A DNA stretch of 64,000 nucleotides. It comes from Xenopus tropicalis (Eukaryota; Chordata; Amphibia; Anura; Pipidae). Shown here in pieces: positions 36,181 to 47,400 of this stretch. The number at the start of each line of letters is the position of its first letter. The stretch's first letter is position 1. The notes below the pieces were generated by a model that was not told where the DNA came from, searched no databases, and saw nothing but the letters and a program-made list of their open reading frames with translations. The stretch covers positions 156,467,547 to 156,531,546 of the forward strand of contig NC_030678.2 in NCBI RefSeq assembly GCF_000004195.4, written 5' to 3'. Position numbers and translations under genes: made by a program.

Positions 36181-37247
36181 ACTCTTAGGAGAAACAAAAG
36201 CTCACTGCTCATCACTTTGTTTTACAGGGGCAAGCAGGAGAGTGAGCTATGGAGTTCCATGGACAACAAACGAGGCACAAAGAAGGTCCAGCCAATGGCA
36301 GCCGGGATCCCAAGCCAATCAGTCGAAGCAGCTCATTGTTTCTGAATCTGAGGTCGCCCCTACCCCGATGCTCACATGGTTGAGAGTATGACGTTACTCT
36401 GTAATGGCTGTGGGAATGGCACAATAGCTAATTCTCAAGCTATAGATAATGGCGACACAAAACTTTAGCTGATGGCACCGGCCATGGTGGCGAATCCAGC
36501 ACCAACAACAAGATCTGCAGGACGATAAAGCTTGTCTACTTTTTTCAACACCTTTAAACAACGGACCAACCTGAATAATGACGTCCCCGTTCCATGATGG
36601 CTGTGGGCAACTCGTCAGCCTTGGAATCCAGCGTGCCTATGGATCTGCCCATATTAATTAACCCAGTACAGACAAAACCTATACATCGCAGAGCCCCCTC
36701 AGGCCCTTGTCATGAGTTGGCCAGGAGCCCAGTAACTGTGAAATCATAGTGAGAGACTTATAAGGCAGTCAGGTTATTTACAAGAGGTTATTTAACAGAC
36801 ATAAAGTGCAAGAGCAAGAAAAGAGGGGGAGTAGGTGCACATCTCTGGCCCCTGAGGAATCCCATAGAAGTAGGCCCAACAGTCGCTTGCATGATGATCC
36901 TGGGGGCATACCTGGATAACAGTTGACAAAATAAGTAAAATACTGACAAAAGAGGGTCACATAGCAATTCTACATATTTCACCCACTGTCAAAACATTAA
37001 TGTCGGGCAATGTTCCTGTAGTTCTCTTCTCAAAACATTCTTGATCATTGTGTGCCAATAACAGTTACTCAATAAACTTGTACAGCAAATGTGAATCGTA
37101 TGTTTTCTCATCCCTTTTCTTCTTCTAGCTCTGGGAGGAATAGAGGCGCTTGCCTTAAAACTTGCCTTAATAACAACGGGGTCACAAAATGTCACCTGCC
37201 TGCTTGCTGTCACTGTTTTTATATATGGAAGAATCTGAAATTATTTC
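36181..37247. other. No gene seen
   Basis: No bounded exon or clear repeat recognised. Confidence 0.3.
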
Positions 37248-37250
37248 TTA

Positions 37251-37578
37251 AGGTCCCCATACACGGTAAGATCCGCACGCTTGGTGAGATCGCCAAGCGA
37301 GCGGATCTTCCCCCGATATCCCCACCTACAGGTGGGCAATATCGGGGAGCTTGAAGTTTGAAGTTTGGCCCTGGGGCCAAACGATCGGATTATGTAAGTG
37401 GCAATGGGGCAGTCGGTTCGAGGACCGCATCAACGAGCCGATGCGGTCCCCGATCCGACTGGATTTTCTAACCTGCCTGACCGATAGCTGGCCGATTTCA
37501 GGCCAGATATCGGTCGGCCAGCCCGCTCGTTTCTGCCCCTACACGGGAAGGTAAGCTGCCGAGTCGGTCCAAGGGCCT
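37251..37578. mobile_element. Harbinger-like MITE, TTA flanks
   Basis: Starts aggtccccatacacgg after TTA and carries the cgccaagcgagcggatc palindrome. The right terminus (aagggcct) is degenerate but is followed by TTA. Confidence 0.6.
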
Positions 37579-37998
37579 TTAAGGTGATAGGTTCCCTTTA
37601 AATAAAATCTGTCTTTCAGGACTCGGATCCATTCTTCAGACTTTCATTTTACAAACTAAATGTGAAAGTGCTGGGGATATATGGATCTATATCGGTATAT
37701 ATACCTGCACAGAAAGCACCATGTGCATCACTTGTATATGCTGCCAGAAGGCCCGTGGGCTCATAAAGCCTTAGCCTGTATTGTCATAAAATGTAGAATA
37801 ATGTGTTCTGAATTGCTGTATAAATAAGGTGTGAAAGGTCTTCAACCATTTTAATTGGAATCTTAATTAGTCTCAGCAAGGCAATGACCCTGAAGAAATG
37901 TAAAGTTTGGGGGGGGGGGGGCACACACATCTAAGGCCTTGTTTAATTCTAAGCGCTGCAGTATCTGTCTGCCCTTCAGGTTGGTTATAAGAAAACCG

Positions 37999-40432
37999 AC
38001 TACCGTATATACTCGAGTATACGAGTATAAGCCGAGCCGAATATAAGCCGAGGTACCTAATTTTACCGAAGAAAACTGGAAAAACGTATTGACTCGAGTA
38101 TAAGCCTAGGGTGGGAAATGCAGCAGCCACTGCTAAGTTTCAATAATCAAATAAATAATAAAAGGACACTCAGCGTAACCCCCTGTGAACTCTTTATAAA
38201 TATATCATGTTGGCAGCTGCAGATTAGGGAAAGGTGGATGGAGGACCCTTTGACCCTCCTGCCTTGAAGAGTTACAGCACTGCTGATAACTTCAGGGAAA
38301 GAAAAATACTACAGCAGCAGACAAAAGCAGGTTTTACTATGGTGCTAGGTTAAATACATAAACAGCATGGATTTGGGGAGAGAAAAGTTTGCCTCATAGT
38401 TTTCATTGTTTAACCTTTTATTATTATTTTTTTTTAACTGCCCTCTCTCTATGCCCCTCTGTCCCGCTCCTGCCTGCCCTGTCTCTATGCCCCTCTGTCC
38501 CGCTCCTGCCTGCCCTGTCTCTATGCCCCTCTGTCCCGCTCCTGCCTGCCCTGTCTCTATGCCCCTCTGTCCCACTCCTGCCTTTCCTGTCTCTATGCCC
38601 CTCTGTCCCACTCCTGCCTGCCCTCTCTCTATGCCCCTCTGTCCCGCTCCTGCCTGCCCTGTCTCTATGCCCTCTCTGTCCCGCTCCTGCCTTTCCTGTC
38701 TCTATGCCCCTCTGTCCCGCTCCTGCCTGCCCTGTCTCTATGCCCTCTCTGTCCCACTCCTGCCTTTCCTGTCTCTATGCCCTCTCTGTCCCACTCCTGC
38801 CTTTCCTGTCTCTATGCCCCTCTGTCCCGCTCCTGCCTGCCCTGTCTCTATGCCCTCTCTGTCCCACTCCTGCCTTTCCTGTCTCTATGCCCCTCTGTCC
38901 CGCTCCTGCCTGCCCTGTCTCTATGCCCTCTCTGTCCCACTCCTGCCTTTCCTGTCTCTATGCCCCTCGGTCCCGCTCCTGCCTGCCCTGTCTCTATGCC
39001 CTCTCTGTCCCACTCCTGCCTTTCCTGTCTCTATGCCCCTCGGTCCCGCTCCTGCCTGCCCTGTCTCTATGCCCTCTCTGTCCCGCTCCTGCCTTTCCTG
39101 TCTCTATGCCCTCTCTGTCCCACTCCTGCCTTTCCTGTCTATATGCCCCTCTGTCCCGCTCCTGCCTGCCCTGTCTCTATGCGCTCTCTGTCCCACTCCT
39201 GCCTTTCCTGTCTCTATGCCCCTCGGTCCCGCTCCTGCCTTTCCTGTCTCTATGCCCCTCTGTCCCGCTCCTGCCTGCCCTGTCTCTATGCCCTCTCTGT
39301 CCCACTCCTGCCTTTCCTGTCTCTATGCCCTCTCTGTCCCGCTCCTGCCTTTCCTGTCTCTATGCCCTCTCTGTCCCACTCCTGCCTTTCCTGTCTCTAT
39401 GCCCCTCTGTCCCGCTCCTGCCTGCCCTGTCTCTATGCCCTCTCTGTCCCACTCCTGCCTGCCCTGTCTCTATGCCCTCTCTGCCCCGCTCCTGCCTTTC
39501 CTGTCTCTATGCCCCTCGGTCCCACTCCTGCCTGCCCTGTCTCTATGCCCTCTCTCTGTCCCACTTGTACATGCCTGTCTTTTTGCCCTCTCTGTCCCAC
39601 TCCTGCATGCCTGTCTTTTTGCCCTATCTGTCCCACTCCTGCCTGCCCTGTCTCTATGCCCCCTCTGTCCCACTCCTGCCTTTCCTGTCTCTATGCCCCT
39701 CGGTCCCGCTCCTGCCTGCCCTGTCTCTATGCCCTCTCTCTGTCCCACTTGTACATGCCTGTCTTTTTGCCCTCTCTGTCCCGCTCCTGCCTGCCCTGTC
39801 TCTATGCCCTCTCTGTCCCGCTCCTGTCTGTCCTGTCTCTATGCCCTCTCTGTCCCGCTCCTGTCTGTCCTGTCTCTATGCCCTCTCTGTCCCGCTCCTG
39901 TCTGTCCTGTCTCTATGTGCTCTCTGCCCAACTCCTGCCTGTCCTTTCTCTGTGACCAGTCTGTCAATTCTGTTTCCTGATTTTCAGCCTCACCCCTTGT
40001 ATAGTTACATTTTTGCCAGAACTCATTACAACCCATTAAAATTCCCTTACAAGCATAATCTGGGGTATATGGAGTAGATACATCCTGTGTGCGCTCCCTT
40101 CTGCACTCCCTTCGTATCAGTTCTCTGCGCTCTCCCTTTGTATGCGTGCGTGCGCTCTCCCTTTGTGTGCAGTTTTGTACCGGTTTAATCCGCGCACTGT
40201 GTGCGCTCCCTTCTGCGTCCCCTTCATATAAGTTTTCTCCACTCTCCCTTTGTATACGTACGTGCGTGCGTGCACCCATGCATGATCGCACGCCCGTCCA
40301 TGGGGATGCGTGCATCGAGGTACATCCATATACTCCACGAGGTAGATCCATATACTCAAGTATAAGCCGAGGGTGACTTTTTCAGCACATTTTTGGTGCT
40401 GAAAAACTCTGCTTATACTCGAGTAATATTGG
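37999..40432. mobile_element. Foldback element with 'actcgagtataagccgag' ends enclosing a minisatellite
   Basis: The left end (ccgtatatactcgagtatac) and right end (cttatactcgagtaatat) are inverted, with sub-terminal gtataagccgag words on both sides. The interior is dominated by the 38.4-40.0 kb minisatellite. Confidence 0.55.
38437..39960. repeat. 35/36-bp minisatellite (tctctatgcccctctgtccc)
   Basis: Over 40 units in two main variants: ...cgctcctgcctgccctg and ...cactcctgcctttcctg. Three overlapping long frames (up to 562 codons) arise from it; their Cys/Pro/Leu/Ser composition is an artefact. Confidence 0.95.
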
Positions 40433-40606
40433 TGTGTAGGCGCCATCTCAGTGCATTGTGCCTGAGTCTGAGCTTTCAGAAGGAGCCAGCGCTACACATT
40501 AGAACTGCTTTCAGGTAACCTATTGTTTCTCCTACTCCCATGTAACTGGTGAAGTCCCAAGCCGGACTTGGATTTCTTACTATTGAGTTCTATTCTGATA
40601 CCTACA

Positions 40607-40873
40607 GGCAGGGGCGGGCCAAGCCGACCGGGCGCCCTAGGCAACCCGGTCGGCCACCTCCCTCCCCCCCCCATGGCGCATGTGCGCCAAAGCACATGCG
40701 AGGGGGATGTCTGCCATCTGATTGTCATTGCCTCTGCCGCTAGTCAGTAGCGGTGGAGGCAATGACCTAAGTAGCAGAACTAGGGGTAGGCAGGAGAGGC
40801 TCCTGTCTGGCGCCCCCAAATCATTGGGCCCTAGGCAGCTGCCTCTTCTGCCTACCCCTAGTTTCGGCCCTGC
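40607..40873. mobile_element. Repeat element copy 1 (caggggcgggccaagccg ... ttcggccctg)
   Basis: Ends cagg(c)ggcggg and ggccctg; nearly the same sequence recurs at 41405-41643. A fragment lies at 17400-17470. Confidence 0.6.
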
Positions 40874-41410
40874 TCTGTATCCCCCTACCCAATATATCAG
40901 CCTCTGTATCCCTCCTACCCAAATACATCAGCCTCTGTATCCCTCCTACCCAAATACATCAGCCTCTGTATCCCTCCTACCCAAATACATCAGCCTCTGT
41001 ATCTCCCCTTCCCAAACACATCCCCCTTTGTATCTCCCAGACCCAAATACATCAGCCTCTGTTTCCCTCATACCCAAATACATAAAATTCTATATCTCCC
41101 CTTCCCAAATACATCAGCCTCTGTATCTCCCCAACCCAAATATATCAGCCTCTGTATCTCCCCTTCCCAAATACATCAGCCTCTGTATCTCCCCAACCCA
41201 AATACATCAGCCTCTGTATCTCCCCAACCCAAATACATCAGCCTCTGTATCTCCACAACCCAAATATATCAGCCTCTGTATCTCCCCAACCCAAATACAT
41301 CAGCCTCTTTATCTCCCCGACCCAAATCACATCACCATCTGTATCTCCCTGACCCAAATACATCAGCCTCTGTTTCCCTCCTACCCAAATACATCAGCCT
41401 CTGTATCAGG
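40867..41410. repeat. 31-bp minisatellite (cctctgtatctccccaaccc)
   Basis: About 17 units of cagcctctgtatctcc + ccaacccaaatacat lie between two copies of one transposon-like repeat. Confidence 0.9.
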
Positions 41411-41643
41411 GGCAGGCCAAGCCGACCAGACACCCTAGGCTACCCGGTCAGCCACCTCCCCCCCACAGTGCATGCGCGCCAAAGCACATGCGAGGGTGGT
41501 CTACGATCTGATCCTGACTAGCGGCAGGGGCAATGACAATGTAGCAGGACTAGGGGTAGGCAGGAGAGGCTCCTGTCTGGCGCCCCCAATCGTTGTGCAC
41601 TAGGCAGCTGCCTCTTCTGCCTACCCCTAGTTCCGGCCCTGTG
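41405..41643. mobile_element. Repeat element copy 2
   Basis: Direct copy of 40607-40873 with about 10% difference and a short deletion. Confidence 0.6.
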
Positions 41644-42452
41644 TATAGATAGATAGGTCAGTATGGGTCTGTATGTGAGTGTATAGATAGGTCAGTATGG
41701 GTCTGTATGTGAGTGGATAGATAGGTCAGTATGGGTCTGTATGTGAGTGGATAGATAGGTCAGTATGGGTATGTATGTGAGTGGATAGATAGGTCAGTAT
41801 GGGTCTGTATGTGAGTGGATAGATAGGTCAGTATGGGTCTGTATGTGAGTGGATAGATAGGTCAGTATGGGTATGTATGTGAGTGGATAGATAGGTCAGT
41901 ATGGGTCTGTATGTGAGTGGATAGATAGGTCAGTATGGGTCTGTATGTGAGTGGATAGATAGGTCAGTGTGGGTCTGTATGTGAGTGGATAGATAGGTCA
42001 GTGTGGGTCTGTATGTGAGTGGATAGATAGGTCAGTATGGGTCTGTATGTGAGTGGATAGATAGGTCAGTGTGGGTCTGTATGTGAGTGGATAGATAGGT
42101 CAGTGTGGGTCTGTATGTGAGTGGATAGATAGGTCAGTATGGGTCTGTATGTGAGTGGATAGATAGGTCAGTGTGGGTCTGTATTTAAGTGGATAGATAG
42201 GTCAGTATGGGTCTGTATTTAAGTGGATAGATAGGTCAGTGTGGGTTTATGTATGTGAGTGGATAGATAGGTCAGTGTGGGTCTGTATGTGAGTGGATAG
42301 ATAGGTCAGTGTGGGTCTGTATTTAAGTGGATAGATAGGTCAGTGTAGGTTTATGTATGTGAGTGGATAGATAGGTCAGTGTGGGTCTGTATGTGAGTGG
42401 ATAGATAGGTCAGTATGGGTCTGTATTTAAGTGGATAGATAGGTCAGTGTGG
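41641..42452. repeat. 34-bp minisatellite, third locus (about 24 units)
   Basis: The same unit as 10181-10630 and 61893-62745, ending in the dispersed tail gtgctgggtttacttggaag ... aactatgt. Confidence 0.9.
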
Positions 42453-42455
42453 GGT

Positions 42456-43240
42456 TGAGTGTGCTGGGTTTACTTGGAAGGGTTGAACTTGATGGTCCTT
42501 TTTCAACCCTATGTAACTATGTGTGTAGCATCAATAATGGCATTAGTGACTATTCTGCTTCCTTCAAGTAAAGATAATGATGGAACCCACTAGGATAAGC
42601 CAGGAATCACCAGGAGGACCAGGCTGGATAAAACAAGCACAGTAAGGGGGTTTATGGGATTCAGTTAGATGTGGGCTGTGCCCACTTCTCTCATTAAAGG
42701 GATGATGGGTATGAGCCAACAGTGGGCTTGGAGGTAATTCTGACTGGCTCCCTAATAAGAAAACACAGCACGGGCCAATATCATTTAAAGATGGAATGTT
42801 TATTGTATACATTTATTAATATACAATAAGCAAAGCATTTATGTCATAAATACATTCTTTGAAAATGTAAACAAAGAATAAAACATGACAATAAATGCCA
42901 TACTTATGACAATCTTTTTAGATGCATTTGTTAGAAGATGCTGTTGTTCATCAAGAAGCCGACACGAAGGGCTGCCAACGGGACCAAGATGTTATGCAGG
43001 GGTCCAAAGACGGTATTTAGGACCCCTGTTGTGCCCCAGTCCCTCCCCCGTTGGCAGCCAAGTTGCTTTATGGCTTCGGGGATTCAGGCCTAAGGAAAGA
43101 TTGCTCAACGTTAGCCATAGAGTAGCTGTTTGTAATAATTCTGCAATTTGTTCATTTTTATTATTTGCATTTACAATTTTTGCCATTTCATGCTACATGA
43201 CCATACCCATATTAATGGTTGTAGTACAGCAAAAACCTGC
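42456..43240. other. No gene seen
   Basis: Contains an AATAAA on the minus strand near 42800, but no supported exon. Confidence 0.3.
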
Positions 43241-43245
43241 CATAC

Positions 43246-43600
43246 TCTGCCTTCACTACCCTGCCTGTGTGTGCCATACTCTGCCTGCCTTACCCTGCCT
43301 GTGTGTGCCATACTCTGCCTTCCCTACCCTGCCCGTGTGCCATACTTTCACTGTGTGTGCCATTCTTGGCTGGTTTGTGCAATACTTGGCCTGTGTGTGC
43401 CATACTCTGCCTGCCCTACCCTACCTGTGTGTGCCATACTCTGCCTTCCCTACCCTGCCTGCGTGCCATACTTTCACTGTGTTTGCCATTTTTGGCTGGT
43501 TTGTGCCATGCTTGGTCTGTGTGTGCCATACTCTGCCTTCCCTACCCTGCCTGTGTGTGCAATACTCTGCTTGCCCTATGATGCCTGTGTGTATGGCACA
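43246..43600. repeat. Minisatellite (gtgtgccatactctgcctgc)
   Basis: Units of about 30 bp, arranged in two higher-order blocks of about 145 bp (43290-43430 and 43435-43575). Confidence 0.85.
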
Positions 43601-43984
43601 CACAGGCAGCATACAGTGACACAATGCTGGCACTGCTCCTACAGTCTGCACAATAACTATATATTAAAAAACTTTTTAATTGAAGTACCACCTCAGTATA
43701 TGTTCTTTTTGTAGTGTGCAGGGATTATTTGTGGGTTTCTACTGCTCCTGAGGTGTGAACAGGGGAACAATGTGGGTGATTACAGCCTGAGCCTGAGGTG
43801 TGAACACTGCAGGGGATGAACAATGCAGAGATTAAAAGGTGTGAACAACACAGGGGATTACATATTTAAACAATGCAGCCTGATTACAGCCTGAATCTGA
43901 GGTGATAACCATGCAGGGGGGCAGTTAATCACAGTACTGATACTACTTAGAGCTTACACAAGAGTAAGCCATCAAAGCAGCCAG

Positions 43985-44060
43985 ACAGGTGGGGGGCCAC
44001 ACAGAGGGGGGTCGCGGGCCGCATGCGGCCCGCGGGCCGCCAGTTGGACAGCACTGCTCT
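43985..44060. mobile_element. hAT-like terminus fragment
   Basis: gcggcccgcgggccgccagt + tggacagcactgctct resembles the right end of hAT elements in vertebrates. Only one end is seen. Confidence 0.4.
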
Positions 44061-44186
44061 ATAACATGCTAATTTAAAGGCCAACTACAACTATTTAATA
44101 ATAACATGTTCTCCCATCACAGCTTGTTTGACTGTCCCCTAGATTTGGCTTAGTTTAGTAACCTCTGCCCTAATACAATCTAAGCC

Positions 44187-44192
44187 TTTATT
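44187..44192 (-). terminator. Candidate gene B poly(A) signal AATAAA
   Basis: AATAAA on the minus strand about 130 nt past the stop codon. There is no independent evidence that it is used. Confidence 0.35.
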
Positions 44193-44321
44193 ACTGGCGG
44201 CTTTAGTTACAGAATGATTGTGTATGTGGGAAAGCCAGAGAATATTATATAAATAATAGCAGTAGTTGGTTATAGTCTATACATCAAGGGAACTATAATG
44301 AGAATGAGGGGTTCCCCTACC

Positions 44322-44472
44322 TCACTGCACATGTCTCATGAGGCTCCTTTTTACACCCCTTTCATCCCAGAGCTCTGAGATAAAGGGGTGCGCAAGAAGC
44401 TGCCTCGCACTTGGCCGTCTCTCTGCACTCTTCTGCAGGCACTCGCTCACAAAACCATGGAAGTTCTTACTC
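44322..44472 (-). CDS. Pseudokinase last coding exon: subdomain XI and stop
   Basis: Forty-nine codons and TGA. SKNFHGFVSECLQK and RPSARQLLAHPFISEL match the subdomain XI 'xxFIDxCLxKxxxxRPxxxxLLxHPFI' signature, with the conserved Arg present. The tail ends LMRHVQ. Confidence 0.85.
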
Positions 44473-47400
44473 CTGGAAAAAATGAAACAAAAGCAAATTA
44501 TACTTGTTCATGTTATATTATATCTAATTTTATAGAATCAGCACAGCCAAGTGCCCAGACTGGGGCTAAAAAAGGCCCTGGTGTTTCAAATACACAGAAA
44601 CCCAATAAATAATGACCTGTCTATGGCATCTTACAGCAGCCCCTCTGGCATTTGTCAGCCCAGTTCTGCCCTCACTCCTTTCCCATTTATCCCCCTTCCT
44701 TACTTCACCCCATATCACAATGTCCTCCTTCACCATAACTTCTGCCATGCCTATTTCCCCACATTCCCAGACTTTCCCATTTACACAACCCCCTCACTCC
44801 TTTTCCATTTCCCCACCCTCTCCCCCTCACTTCCTTATCCATTTCCCCACCCTCTCCCCCTCACTTCCTTATCCATTTCCCCACCCTCTCCCCCACACTT
44901 CCTTGTCCATTTCCCCACCCTCTCCCCCTCACTTCCTTGTCCATTTCCCCACCCTCTCCCCCTCACTTCCTTGTCCATTTCCCCACCCTCTCCCCCTCAC
45001 TTCCTTGTCCATTTCCCCACCCTCTCCCCCTCACTTCCTTGTCCATTTCCCCACCCTCTCCCCCTCACTTCCTTGTCCATTTCCCCACCCTCTCCCCCTC
45101 ACTTCCTTGTCCATTTCCCCCCCCTCTCCCCCCTCACTTCCTTGTCCATTTCCCCCCCCTCTCCCCCCTCACTTCCTTGTCCATTTCCCCACCCTCTCCC
45201 CCTCACTTCCTTGTCCATTTCCCCCTCAATCTCTTTCCCTGTTTCAGTGGAAATGACTTACCATTTTTCCTGTGCTAATGTTGGAGCGGGACCGTGAATG
45301 ACACGCCTGATGAGTTTTGTTCTGGGAAGTTTGCTGAATGCTAGGTTATAAGAAAACACGGCATGAGAATATGATGAGTGACAAATACAACTTATGGACG
45401 GTGATTTACTTAAAATTTTCAAGCAGTTTTGAATCCTGATAAAACTCAATTGTGTTTCTTTTCCTTGTGTTTTCAAGGAATCAGAAAAAAAAAATATGTT
45501 ATTAAAATCTCGATTTTTCAAAACGTGCATTTAAAACAGCATGACAATGGAAATTACACCACTCACTGACTTACACAGGAGCTCGCTAGTTTTTAGCTAA
45601 TTTTTTTTCATTCTTGTTTCCTAGATTCTCTAAATTGGTAAATTTTTGAGCTCAAAAAATCAAATACTTAAAAATTCAAATTCAAGGTTTTTATGCCTCA
45701 AACGATTGTGTATATATTTTGTGGAAATAATTTAAATTCAAATTTTAGTAAATCAGACCCTTAGTTGTTAATATTTAATAATATTTCATGTTACAACATA
45801 ACACGCCCTCTGACCCTTCTACTAACAGTTACGCAGTATAATACACACACACACTAGGGTTTACTTACGGAGATGTCCTTCAGCCATATAGATGGCCGCA
45901 ATCCCCAAGGACCAGATGTCGGCCTGAATATTAAATTAAGAGGAAAAGACAACTATTAGAGAAGAATATACACAGGGGCACATGATAATAAATCTGAGAG
46001 TCGTGTGTGTTACATGGAGTTGAAAACCCCCATAAAGTGTAAGAAGTTAAAGGGACTTAGTGTCTTATATTCTTATTCCCTGCACTTTAAATGCATTTCA
46101 CTCTCTTCAGATTTCCCTCTCATATCACGGGAACCACATTACAGCTTTGGGTTTGCTGTTATGAGAGGGGCATGTAAGTGAGTGAGCAGAACATTCCATG
46201 CAGTTCACCTTGTGTACGCTACATACATTGCTCTCATTAACTCTAAAATAGAAAGCAAGAGAGAAGACATCACAATACCTTAAAATCATATTCAGTGCTG
46301 GGTTTTTCAAAATTAGCGAGCACTTCTGGCGCCATGTATGGCAAAGGGCCAGATGTGCTACTGCTTCTTGCTCCCAGCGTGGCAATGGTAAACTCACCTG
46401 AAATTGTATGACAAAAGCAGGAATGTTAATGTTCATATATAAATACAACCCCAACAATAAACAACACGAATATCCATTTTTTTCAGATTCGAAGCATCAC
46501 TTACAGATTTTCACATCTGCGCTTGAGGTGATGACCATATTTTTCAAGCTCAGGTCATGAAGCATTACCTCTTGCCTTTCAAGATGGTACAGGCCCTGGG
46601 AAAAGAATAAAGCAAAAGTGAAAATATAAATATTTTTCATGTTTAATTAATTAGATATATCCAGAATAGCACCGAGGAGCATTGCACGTGACATACCTTC
46701 AATATCTCCTTACAAATGTAGGAGATCCAGCCCTGACCAAAGGATTTCTTGGTGTTGATTAGAGACTGCACTGTTTCACCAGTACAAATCTCAGTAGAAA
46801 TCTACAATACAAATAAAGAATATTTGAAACATAGATTTGCGTAGGTCTGTCCTACTATTTTTTGTGGCTGCAAGTGAGATATAAATTTAGCACAAATAAA
46901 GAGGTACATATGCTCATAATAAGAAAAGGTTTTCATCAAATCTCACCCATAGTATAGTTGGGCCCAGGTGCTCATGCCCCAGACCTTCAGCTAGAGGAAG
47001 CCATCATGGATATATCACAAACAATAGGCAGGCACTCCGGGATTCAAGTAGAAAGAATGGCAGAAGTTCACAAAAAGTGATATAAAATCACAGCATATTT
47101 ATTAAACTAACACATGATACAGCAAGCCTTGCTGTATCACATGATACAGGCTTGCTGTATCATGTGTTAGTTTAATAAATATACTGTGTTAGTTTAATAA
47201 ATATACTGTGATTTTACATCACTTTTTGTGAACTTCTGCCATTCTTTCTACTTGAATCCCGGAGTGCCTGCTTATTATTTGTGATGTATCTATGCAAGTG
47301 AGATATAGGCAACACAAACATTCTGGGTGTGACTGCAGCATCAGGTGCTACTGAGAAGTGGTCACACGTGCTGGACCATTTTTTATAATAAATATATTAG

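Noticed and set aside
38389..40077. Three overlapping 392-562-codon open frames
   Set aside because: They are the 35/36-bp minisatellite read in different frames; same repeats, no splice or start context, no domain.
40722..41438. 238-codon frame rich in PNTSASVS
   Set aside because: Translation of the 31-bp minisatellite.
42885..43714. 244- and 188-codon frames rich in Cys
   Set aside because: Mostly the 43.2-kb minisatellite (gtgtgccatactctgcc) in frame; the non-repeat N-terminal part has no recognisable domain.
44551..45297. 248-codon Pro/Ser/Phe/His-rich frame on the plus strand
   Set aside because: C-rich minisatellite inside a gene B intron on the opposite strand.
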